Positions 56,391 through 64,000 of a DNA stretch of 64,000 nucleotides are shown piece after piece; position 1 is the first letter of the stretch; every line of letters begins with the position of its first letter. Below the pieces are notes generated by a model. That model saw only the letters and a program-made list of their open reading frames with translations, had not been told where the DNA came from and did no database searches. The DNA is taken from assembly GCF_900564155.1 (NCBI RefSeq), contig NZ_LS999839.1:1857097-1921096 (forward strand). The letters run 5' to 3'. The stretch is from Pedobacter schmidteae (GTDB lineage: Bacteria; Bacteroidota; Bacteroidia; Sphingobacteriales; Sphingobacteriaceae). The position numbers and the translations under genes are program-made.

Positions 56391-57839
56391 ATGAAAACTA
56401 GACATACATATATAGCCATACTGCTGGTGTTGATTACATTGGGTTCTTCCTGCAGTAAAGACTTTTTAAAGGAGGATCCCACAACTGCAGTATCGGTAGA
56501 TAAAGCCATATTGACTGATGGCGACATGATGGAGGCTCTTGCGGGGACTTACAGGATTTTGCAAAGTTACTTTTTATTTGGACGCAATGCGGTAATGATG
56601 GGGGATATACTGGCAGATAATGTTTACCTGAGCCAACAAAATTCGGCCAGGTTACTGACCCTTAATAACTATTCTTTTGCTGAGGGGGCTACGGAGTCCC
56701 GGTTTATCTGGACGCAGAGTTATTTTGCGATATTGCAGGCCAACAGGATCATTGGTTCTGATTTAAAAGAAAGTGTAAATTCCAGTCAGTTGAGGGGGGA
56801 GGCTTATGCTTTAAGGGCTTTGCTTTATCTGAACCTGGTAAACTGGTACGGGAAATCTTATATGGTAAATCCTTCTGCTGATGGTGTGCCTTTGATTACG
56901 GTTTCTTCTGATAAAGCAGGAGTATTGATCCTGCCTGCCAGAAATACGGTGGCCGAGGTTTATGCACAGATCATCAGTGATCTGGATAAGGCTTATCAGA
57001 TGATGCCGGAAACGCCGCCAGCTATTCATGTGACCAATACCAATTTTATTTCTAAAGCTGCAGTGAAAGCTATTCAGGCAAGGGCATTTTTGTATAAGGG
57101 TGATTATGAAAAGGCTCGTGATGCAGCCTTAGCGGTAAAAAATGCAGGGTATACGTTGGCTAATGGGGCATCAGCTTTTACGGCTTATTGGGGCTCAACG
57201 GTGCCGCGGACAGACAAAGTTGAGACCATCTTTGAAATCAGCAATACCGCAACAGCCAATAATGGTGTAGAGGGGATGGACTGGTTGTATGCTAAGGGAG
57301 GCTTGGGCGATTACCTGGTGACAGATGATACTTATGCCATTTATAGCGCAACCGATAGGAGAAGAGATTTGATACTGAATAGTACGAGGGGAGTAGCCCC
57401 CAATATAGTCCAGGCTTATTATGTAAATAAGTATCAGAATGTAGGCGTGGCCGACCGGGATGAGGTGAAATTGTTTAGATATGCTGAGGTGTTATTGACA
57501 TTGGCCGAATCTTATTATTACCTGAAGGATGAACCAACTGCTTTACAGTACCTGAATATGGTAGCTCAAAATAGAGATCCTTTGCTGGTGGCATATACGT
57601 ATTCGGGCCAGGCGCTGATCAATGCGATTATATTGGAAAGACGTAAAGAACTGGCATTTGAAGGATTGAGGTTTTTTGATCTGACCCGTACGAATGTTGA
57701 TTTTACCCGTCAGAATATGGGATCTAAAGCTTATTCTTTTTATACTGACGTAAAAACTACAGATTTTAGAAGATTGCAGCCTATTCCTGAAGTGGAAAGA
57801 ATTGCTAATCCCGGAATTGCAAAAAATCCAGGTTATTAA
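56391..57839 (+). CDS. SusD/RagB-family nutrient-binding lipoprotein
   Basis: A 482-residue surface lipoprotein (lipobox LGSSC, Cys about 19) with TPR-like helices, the SusD_like N-part and the RagB/SusD C-part ending RRLQPIPEVERIANP and KNPGY. I take the ATG at 56391; an in-frame ATG at 56319 overlaps susC and gives no lipobox leader in the right place. It captures the glycan and delivers it to the SusC partner. Confidence 0.92.
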   Translation: MKTRHTYIAILLVLITLGSSCSKDFLKEDPTTAVSVDKAILTDGDMMEALAGTYRILQSYFLFGRNAVMMGDILADNVYLSQQNSARLLTLNNYSFAEGATESRFIWTQSYFAILQANRIIGSDLKESVNSSQLRGEAYALRALLYLNLVNWYGKSYMVNPSADGVPLITVSSDKAGVLILPARNTVAEVYAQIISDLDKAYQMMPETPPAIHVTNTNFISKAAVKAIQARAFLYKGDYEKARDAALAVKNAGYTLANGASAFTAYWGSTVPRTDKVETIFEISNTATANNGVEGMDWLYAKGGLGDYLVTDDTYAIYSATDRRRDLILNSTRGVAPNIVQAYYVNKYQNVGVADRDEVKLFRYAEVLLTLAESYYYLKDEPTALQYLNMVAQNRDPLLVAYTYSGQALINAIILERRKELAFEGLRFFDLTRTNVDFTRQNMGSKAYSFYTDVKTTDFRRLQPIPEVERIANPGIAKNPGY

Positions 57840-57886
57840 TTGTTAAAGAGACCTGTATATTATTTGTTCAGGTTAAATTGAATCCT

Positions 57887-57913
57887 AATTCCCCGATCTT
57901 ATTTCGGGGAATT
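57887..57913 (+). promoter_or_regulatory. Intercistronic hairpin after susD
   Basis: AATTCCCCGA-N7-TCGGGGAATT, a perfect 10-bp stem without a U-run. It may stabilise the susCD part of the message or reduce read-through into the downstream enzyme genes. Confidence 0.6.
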
Positions 57914-57972
57914 ATAGTTTAATCGCTTAGCCTTTATCCGACAATATCAATTGATTCCTTTAATGATAAAAA

Positions 57973-59100
57973 ATGAAAGAAAATAAAGTCCGGTTTACTG
58001 CATTGGACGTTTTTCGTGGAATGACTGTATGTTTTATGGTTATTGTGATCAGTCCGGGTTCTGGTGCTTTGCCTTACTGGCCACTGGACCATGCACCATG
58101 GCATGGATTTACACCTACCGATCTGGTTTTTCCATCCTTTCTGTTTGCTGTAGGTAATGCATTGAGTTTTTCGGAAAATAAATTTAACGGAGAGGCCGGA
58201 CGGGCGGCATTGTACCGCGTCTTTAAAAGGTTCTTTATGATTTTTTTATTAGGATACCTGATGTGCTGGTTCCCATTTTTTCGATTGAATGCCCAAAATG
58301 AGATCGTAGCTTTTCCAATATCCGAAACGCGCATTTTTGGTGTGCTGCAGCGCATTGCCATTTGTTATCTGCTAACTGCACTTGCGGTGCGCTATATTCA
58401 GCGTAAATATTTGATTTACATTGGCGCCGGAATATTGCTTTTGTATTGGGGTGTTTTGCTGCTATTTGGCTCAGGTGATCCTTTTTCGCAGGAGGGCAAT
58501 GCCATTACAAAGCTGGACATATGGCTTTTTGGAGCCAAACATCTTTATTTTGATCATGGTGTTTTTGATCCTGAGGGCTTGCTTAGTACTTTGCCCGCGG
58601 TAGTGAATACGCTTGCAGGCTATCTGGCCGGAAAATATCTTCAGGAAAAAGGAAGCTCCCGGCTTGCATTGCGCCCTTTATTGATTGCTGGGTTTTTGAG
58701 TGTTGTAATTGCGCTTTGCTGGAATGTGGTGTTCCCGATTAACAAAAAAATATGGTCCGGTTCGTTCTCTCTATTAACCATTGGCATTGATTTGATTTGG
58801 CTTTCTTTGCTGGTGTGGCTTACCGCTGGCAGGGGAACTGAAAACAGGTCCTGGGTCAGTTTTTTTACCATTTTTGGTAAAAATCCGCTGTTTATCTATG
58901 TGCTGGCAGAATTGCTGTTGGTGGTGTTGCGTAAAATACCGGTTGGTGCTGTTAATTTGTATGAGCAGATTAATAATGTTGTTTTTCAGGCTATTTTACC
59001 TGGGCCGGTCGGCTCATTGCTCTTTGCGCTTACAAATATGTTATTTTGCTGGAGTGTGGGCTGGATTTTAAACAAGAATAAGATTTACATTAAAGTTTAA
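57973..59100 (+). CDS. HGSNAT/NagX-like membrane acyltransferase (DUF5009/DUF1624)
   Basis: A 375-residue polytopic membrane protein with about ten hydrophobic segments. The signature ALDVFRGMTVCFMVIV opens it and the conserved loop HAPWHGFTPTDLVFPSFLF carries the His that in human HGSNAT takes the acetyl group from acetyl-CoA. HGSNAT acetylates the terminal glucosamine of heparan sulfate across a membrane; bacterial NagX is a relative. Next to a heparinase II homologue this suggests acetylation of unsubstituted glucosamine of imported heparan fragments. Confidence 0.85.
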   Translation: MKENKVRFTALDVFRGMTVCFMVIVISPGSGALPYWPLDHAPWHGFTPTDLVFPSFLFAVGNALSFSENKFNGEAGRAALYRVFKRFFMIFLLGYLMCWFPFFRLNAQNEIVAFPISETRIFGVLQRIAICYLLTALAVRYIQRKYLIYIGAGILLLYWGVLLLFGSGDPFSQEGNAITKLDIWLFGAKHLYFDHGVFDPEGLLSTLPAVVNTLAGYLAGKYLQEKGSSRLALRPLLIAGFLSVVIALCWNVVFPINKKIWSGSFSLLTIGIDLIWLSLLVWLTAGRGTENRSWVSFFTIFGKNPLFIYVLAELLLVVLRKIPVGAVNLYEQINNVVFQAILPGPVGSLLFALTNMLFCWSVGWILNKNKIYIKV

Positions 59101-59137
59101 TTATAAAGCAGGGTGGTTAGGTACCCTTGATTTAAAA

Positions 59138-61897
59138 ATGATGAGGAAAGAAAAAATAGGTTTTGTTTGTTTGTTGTTGCTCAGTAGCTGTTGGTTGACG
59201 GCATTTTCGCAGGTTCACCCCTATGTGGTGGGCGATAAATATGTGCAGCGGTTGACTGCAGCCCAGGCACAGGTGAATGCTAAGACAACGGAAAAAATTG
59301 CCACACAGGGAGGTGAAAAACGACTGGTGCTGAAAAAAGAGGCTCCTGCAATGGTGGATGCTGGTGTTTCGGCGCCGGATGCAGTATTTCACATTAAAGT
59401 TCCGCAGGCGGGAACTTATCAGTTAGCAACCTATGCTGTTCCTGCAGGAGATGGATCTGCTTTGCCGAGGGATGCCCAGGGTAACACCATTGCTGCTTAT
59501 GTAAAGCTGCAGATTGGTACGGAACGTCCAACCAAACGAATTTTGTATGATTTACATCAGGCTGCCAATCAGGTGTCGGGCAAATTTGAATTGACGGGTA
59601 AAGACCAGGAAATTAAAGTGTGGCTGCCAAAAGGCTTGGAGCTGGTATACCTGGAGTGGAAAAACTACAATGAGCCGGAAGTGCCTTTGGCAGCACGTAA
59701 TTATGTGCCTAAAATTGTCCCTCCGGCCGGTCACCCTCGTCTTTGGGCCACTTCGCAAACTTTGCCTATGTTGAAAGCCCGATTAACGGAAGGCGACAAT
59801 AAGCCTGTATGGGCCCAGGTAAGTGCTGCGGCAAAAGTGCCCTATTCCTTTGATTTTAATCCTCAAAAAGAAGTGTTTTACCAGGAGGAGCTGGAAAAGG
59901 CAGTCCAGATGAAAGCTTTTTATTACTTAATGACCGGAGACAAAAAGGTTGGGGCTGAGGCTACGCGCTTAATGGTGAACTATTTGTCAGTACTGGAATT
60001 TGGAAATGTAAAGTATGGCGACATTACCCGGGAAATTGGACGGGCCATTTATACTGCTTCGCTGGTATACGATTGGTGTTTTGATTTATTGAGTAAGGAT
60101 GATCAGCAATTGATGTATCATAAAATGATGGGGCTGGCCAGGGAAATGGAGATCGGCTGGCCACCGTTTATGGACAGCATTATTAATGGACATGGAAATG
60201 AGGCGCAGATTAGCCGCGATTTGTTGTCGATGAGCATTGCACTTTATGATGTAAATCCAGAGCTCTATAAATATACTTCGTATACGGTGTTGGAAAACCT
60301 GGTGCCTATGCGAAAGTTTGAATATGAGTCGCCCCGCCACAATCAAGGGGTAGACTACGGAGCTTATCGCTTTGGTTGGGAAATGCATGCTGCTTGGTTG
60401 TTTTACCGGATGAGCGGTACAACCGTTTTTGATGATAACCTAAAAAAACTACCACATTATTGGCTGTATATGCGCCTGCCTGATGGCTATATGCTGAGGG
60501 ATGGGGATATGTTTAGCGTTAAGTTTGGTGGCGAAAGACCACTTTACTGGAAACAGCCACAAACGATGTTGCTGAGTTATGCTTACGCCAACGATCCGCT
60601 GATAAAAGGCGAGTTTGAGCGTGAAGGGGGATTGCCTGATAATCCGGTGTTGTTTTTGCTGGTGAACGATCCAAAGCTGAAGGCTGAGCATAACCTGAAC
60701 GGTTTACCGCTGACTAAAGATTTTGGAACAGTATTGGGTGGAATGGTAGTCCGTACTGGTTGGGACAACAAGGAAAACAGTAAAGATGTGGTGGCTGAGA
60801 TAAAAGGCGGCGGCTACCATTTTGGTAACCACCAGCAGTCGGACGCCGGGGCACTTCAGATTTATTATCATGGCATACAGGTGGGCGACATAGGTTTGTA
60901 TTTGTCGTACGGATCGCCTTATGATTATAATTTCAACAAACGATCCATAGCGCACAGCATGATGCTGGCTCAGGATCCGACAGAACAATTGTTGTTCCGG
61001 TCAAAACTGCGTGATGGCGGAACCCGTTTTAACCAACGTTTCCCGCTAACGGCTGAAGAAACCATGTCCGATCCCTGGTTTGATAATGGCAAAGTGTTGT
61101 CTGCTGATTTTGGCCCTTCCAAACTAAAACCTTCATTTAGTTATTTTAAAGCCGATTTGACCGGAGCTTACACTTCAAAAATGAGTAGCTACAATAGGGG
61201 ATTTTGTTTCCTGAATATGGGTAGGGAGGATGTGCCCGCAGTAATTGTTTTGACTGATGATATGGTGACGGCAAAGCCCGAATTTCAAAAATATTGGCAG
61301 ATTAATACTTTAAATAAGCCGGTTGAAACAGATGGCGGTTTAATCCTGAGCAATACTTTTAAAGGGCTGACCGGAAAAACGCATGTGAACATGCTGCTGC
61401 CTGCTGTTGCTGACAGGAAGCTGGAGGTTCTGGGTGGAAAAGAAGCAAATAGCACTTTTGGTCAGCGGTTTGAAGTCAATTCGCCTAAGGCCGAAGTCAA
61501 TGCTTACCGCATTATGATTTCGCCTAAAAAGGTAGATCGGCAGGATAAGTTTCTTACTGTTTTTCAAATGACTGCCGCCGATGCAAAGCCTTTGCCTTTA
61601 GTGTTTAAGGAGACAGGGGGGCGTTATCAGCTGGTGATTGCCGATCGGGTGTTGAGTATGGCAGCGGGAGCTGATTTGTTGCAGTCGGCATTTGTAATGG
61701 ATGTACCTGCCGGCGAAAGTTATGAATTTGTTTTGATGGGAATGAAGCCTGGGTTTTGGAACGTCAGCAGTACGGATGGCAAATTGAGCTTTAACTGTGA
61801 TGTGATTCCTGGTAAAAATACCATTTACTTTAAATCTGCGGGAGGTAAATTTACGGTTAGCCCCGGTCGGGCTTACGGTGTGGCTGAATTGAAATGA
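59138..61897 (+). CDS. Heparinase II-like polysaccharide lyase (PL21-type)
   Basis: A 919-residue exported protein (signal peptide 1-24, ending TAFSQ). An N-terminal beta-rich region (about 25-190) precedes an alpha-toroid and C-terminal beta-sandwiches like those of P. heparinus heparinase II (772 aa). Catalytic residues are kept: H352 in NGHGNEA (H202), Y407 and R411 in VDYGAYRF (Y257, R261), H565 in GNHQQSDAG (H406). Of the structural zinc ligands, D584 and H606 are present but the first (H408) is Q567. The extra N-terminal region may bind carbohydrate. It is 37 bp after the acyltransferase gene. Probable substrates are heparin, heparan sulfate or another uronate polymer. Confidence 0.85.
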   Translation: MMRKEKIGFVCLLLLSSCWLTAFSQVHPYVVGDKYVQRLTAAQAQVNAKTTEKIATQGGEKRLVLKKEAPAMVDAGVSAPDAVFHIKVPQAGTYQLATYAVPAGDGSALPRDAQGNTIAAYVKLQIGTERPTKRILYDLHQAANQVSGKFELTGKDQEIKVWLPKGLELVYLEWKNYNEPEVPLAARNYVPKIVPPAGHPRLWATSQTLPMLKARLTEGDNKPVWAQVSAAAKVPYSFDFNPQKEVFYQEELEKAVQMKAFYYLMTGDKKVGAEATRLMVNYLSVLEFGNVKYGDITREIGRAIYTASLVYDWCFDLLSKDDQQLMYHKMMGLAREMEIGWPPFMDSIINGHGNEAQISRDLLSMSIALYDVNPELYKYTSYTVLENLVPMRKFEYESPRHNQGVDYGAYRFGWEMHAAWLFYRMSGTTVFDDNLKKLPHYWLYMRLPDGYMLRDGDMFSVKFGGERPLYWKQPQTMLLSYAYANDPLIKGEFEREGGLPDNPVLFLLVNDPKLKAEHNLNGLPLTKDFGTVLGGMVVRTGWDNKENSKDVVAEIKGGGYHFGNHQQSDAGALQIYYHGIQVGDIGLYLSYGSPYDYNFNKRSIAHSMMLAQDPTEQLLFRSKLRDGGTRFNQRFPLTAEETMSDPWFDNGKVLSADFGPSKLKPSFSYFKADLTGAYTSKMSSYNRGFCFLNMGREDVPAVIVLTDDMVTAKPEFQKYWQINTLNKPVETDGGLILSNTFKGLTGKTHVNMLLPAVADRKLEVLGGKEANSTFGQRFEVNSPKAEVNAYRIMISPKKVDRQDKFLTVFQMTAADAKPLPLVFKETGGRYQLVIADRVLSMAAGADLLQSAFVMDVPAGESYEFVLMGMKPGFWNVSSTDGKLSFNCDVIPGKNTIYFKSAGGKFTVSPGRAYGVAELK

Positions 61898-62420
61898 TTT
61901 TTTTGTTTACTTTTTGTGTATTAATTTGTTTACGTATTGCGCTGACTGAATTGTGTTTCGCTATAAAGTAACAGCCTTTTTATGGGTGTTTGGCTTTAAT
62001 TGAATTAATATGGTTAGTTTTTTGGATGCCGTTGTCGTGACTGACGCGGCATTTTTTATGTCTAATGATGAAATAAAATGATTTCCAGATCATTTAGGTT
62101 TTGTTGTATACAAAAAAATAATATATTTGTATACATAATGTGAAAAAAGAAACTGAACCGAACCAAAAAGAACTAACCAAACCAAACATTAGTACCACTT
62201 AAATTATCTAAACATATCGCGCTATAAAATGCTGATGCCGTTCTGTCGAATGTGCGTCCGGGCTATTGTTTTGTTCAAATTTATGTGCTGTTGATTGTTG
62301 GTGTGGCTTAAACTAAACATGAAAGGAGGCCCAGCATGAAAGTGAAATAGCTACTCGATCCAGATCTATCCTAGTAATTATAAATAATAGAGTGTTTACT
62401 ATGCAAATCTTACATAGGTA
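61898..62420. other. Long regulatory region before the second susC gene
   Basis: 523 bp without a gene of normal size. It contains the promoter/operator at 62106-62134 and a leader of about 285 nt. The leader has a strong AGGAGG (62324-62329) six bases before a four-codon ORF (62336-62350, MKVK). No terminator of usual form was found after the heparinase gene. Confidence 0.65.
62106..62134 (+). promoter_or_regulatory. Promoter/operator of the second susC gene
   Basis: Perfect inverted repeat GTATACAAA-N11-TTTGTATAC; the -7 box TATATTTG (62122-62129) overlaps the right arm. Same geometry as 52869-52897. Confidence 0.7.
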
Positions 62421-64000
62421 ATGAAAACTAATTTTTTTCGGCCGAAAGGCGTTATTAAATGTTGGAGAATAATGAGGTTGACTGCTATAGTTTCTGTAGC
62501 GGGTATATTGCAGGCTAAGGCCGAACCATTGCATAATCATTTGTTCATTCAGCAGGACCCTGTCTCTCAAGATGGCAAGGTGGTTGATTCGGAAGGTATA
62601 CCCTTGCCGGGGGTAGAAGTGAGGATTGTGGGGTCTAATGTGGTTACAGTAACCAATGGTAGTGGCCAGTATACTATAAAAGCAAAAAAAGGCGACCGGC
62701 TTAAATTTCATTTGCTGGGTTATGCAGATGTTGAAAAGATAGCAGATCTTAAATTTACGACCATAACATTGATTTCTTCTGCTCAAAATCTGAACGAATT
62801 GGTGGTGGTGGGTTATGGTACCCAAAAGAAAGTAAATTTACTTGGTGCTGTTGCGGCCATAAAAGTGGATGATCAGTTGACCAGCAGGTCCTTGCCAAAT
62901 GTTTCCTCTGCATTGCAGGGAATGTTGCCGGGGCTGGCAGTAAATCAGACTTCGGGTATGGCGGGCAACAATAGTGCTACGCTGTTGATCCGCGGTTTGG
63001 GTACTGTAAATGATGCCAATCCGCTGGTTGTGGTAGACGGGATGCCGGATGTCAATATCAACCGGATCAATATGAACGATGTGGAGAGTGTTTCGGTTTT
63101 AAAAGATGCAGCTTCTGCAGCTGTATATGGTTCACGTGGTGCAAATGGTGTAATTCTCATTACTACAAAATCAGGGAAAGGTGCCCAGGGAACAAAAATA
63201 AACGCTTCTATAAGTTCTACTATACAAAAAGCAACCAATGCTTTTGAGTTTATGCCAAATTATGCCAAAGCGCTAACAGTTACGCAGCGTGCGCAGGCGG
63301 TTAGCTTGGTGCCGGCCTCCATTACATTTAAAAATGGAACAATTGACGAATGGTTTGCGAAGAGTATGATTGATCCGCTTCGTTATCCAAATACAGATTG
63401 GTGGGATATTATCACCAGAAACGGACAATTGAACAACTATAATATTTCAGCTACGGGAGGAAACGAGAAGTCGAATTTTTATCTTTCTGTGGGGGCAATG
63501 GATGAAAAGGGAATTCAGATAGAGAATGATTTTAAGCGGTATAATGCACTTTTTAGCTATGATGCAAAAATTAAAAAGAGCATCAATTTAGGTGTTCGGT
63601 TTTCAGGTAATTGGTCAAACCTTAAGTTCAATTATGAAGAGGGCTTTACGGCTAATGGTACCAGTGGACTGGATATTTTTACCGCTCCTGCGGGGGTGAC
63701 ACCTTATGATCCGGTTACCGGGTATTATGGTGGTGCAATGGCTTATAACGAGAGCATTCTGGCCAGTAATCCTTATGTGGATTATATCAATAGGAATAAA
63801 AATAACCTGGAACGGCAGGAGGCGATGGGAAATGTTTACTTCGAGTACAATCCTATTCCGGGGCTAAAAGGACGTATTGACTATAATTTAAATTATGGGA
63901 GTCAGTTTACCTGGCGCGCAGATATTCCTTCCAGAGCCTATAATTTTCAGTTGGATGCTTTTAATAATCGTGCTTATGTTGGCGATAACGAAAGAATTTA
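62421..64000 (+). CDS. SusC/RagA-family TonB-dependent transporter (partial, runs off the window)
   Basis: The first 526 codons of a second SusC gene, open to the window edge. Leader with basic n-region and hydrophobic core (LTAIVSVAGILQAKA), CarboxypepD_reg-like domain (VVDSEGIPLPGVEVRI), then LNELVVVGYGTQKK, the plug with SVLKDAASAAVYGSRGANG and the first barrel strands. Its promoter copies that of the first susC, so it probably belongs to the same regulon and has a susD partner downstream. Confidence 0.92.
   Translation, partial: MKTNFFRPKGVIKCWRIMRLTAIVSVAGILQAKAEPLHNHLFIQQDPVSQDGKVVDSEGIPLPGVEVRIVGSNVVTVTNGSGQYTIKAKKGDRLKFHLLGYADVEKIADLKFTTITLISSAQNLNELVVVGYGTQKKVNLLGAVAAIKVDDQLTSRSLPNVSSALQGMLPGLAVNQTSGMAGNNSATLLIRGLGTVNDANPLVVVDGMPDVNINRINMNDVESVSVLKDAASAAVYGSRGANGVILITTKSGKGAQGTKINASISSTIQKATNAFEFMPNYAKALTVTQRAQAVSLVPASITFKNGTIDEWFAKSMIDPLRYPNTDWWDIITRNGQLNNYNISATGGNEKSNFYLSVGAMDEKGIQIENDFKRYNALFSYDAKIKKSINLGVRFSGNWSNLKFNYEEGFTANGTSGLDIFTAPAGVTPYDPVTGYYGGAMAYNESILASNPYVDYINRNKNNLERQEAMGNVYFEYNPIPGLKGRIDYNLNYGSQFTWRADIPSRAYNFQLDAFNNRAYVGDNERI

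Overview
The window looks like a chromosomal segment of a Bacteroidota bacterium of the Sphingobacteriaceae, most likely Pedobacter or a close relative. The evidence is a type IX secretion (T9SS) type-B cargo next to a PorP/SprF protein, SusC/SusD pairs, several promoters of the Bacteroidota form TTTG/TTG-N20ish-TAnnTTTG, scarce Shine-Dalgarno sequences, and a heparinase II-like lyase beside a heparan glucosaminide acetyltransferase-like membrane protein, a combination expected in heparin-degrading Pedobacter. Genus and species are inference.

Region 1 (1-14.1 kb) is an accessory island. It holds the 3' end of an unidentified gene, a carbamoyltransferase fused to an Asp/Asn-beta-hydroxylase-type oxygenase, a formyltransferase, a convergent metallophosphoesterase whose metal ligands are mostly substituted, a phage-tail-collar protein, a periplasmic-binding-protein fold without a signal peptide, a 2244-residue T9SS adhesin built of MBG-type modules with a 1014-bp super-repeat and a G8 tract, and its SprF partner.

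Region 2 (14.2-27.8 kb) is lipid and envelope metabolism: a pentapeptide-repeat protein, long-chain acyl-CoA ligase, gamma-glutamyltransferase lipoprotein, OmpA protein, then a MarR-headed beta-oxidation operon (3-hydroxyacyl-CoA dehydrogenase/enoyl-CoA hydratase, thiolase, acyl-CoA dehydrogenase). A four-helix-bundle (23S-IVS type) gene bounded by inverted repeats sits exactly between the first and second enzyme genes. Two FKBP-type lipoproteins follow.

Region 3 (27.8-32.5 kb) is a light-response island: CPD photolyase, a TIGR01777-type epimerase, cryptochrome DASH and a CarH/LitR-type MerR regulator with the W-x9-EH and E-x-H residues of adenosylcobalamin photoreceptors.

Region 4 (32.5-51.7 kb) is mainly housekeeping: 2-oxoglutarate dehydrogenase E1 and E2, a DUF2490 barrel, two coupled secreted peptidase/hydrolase genes on the minus strand, dihydrolipoyl dehydrogenase, a tetR-tolC-mfp-rnd efflux operon with a second tetR upstream, murB and an ECF sigma factor.

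Region 5 (51.7 kb to the end) is a polysaccharide utilisation locus: an SMP-30 lactonase-like gene, a SusC/SusD pair, an HGSNAT/NagX-like acyltransferase, a PL21-type heparinase II homologue and the start of a second SusC gene that runs off the window. Both susC genes lie about 290 nt downstream of an almost identical promoter/operator (9-bp arms, 11-bp spacer) and have long leaders, so they are probably controlled by the same regulator. I see no rRNA, tRNA, CRISPR array or insertion sequence.
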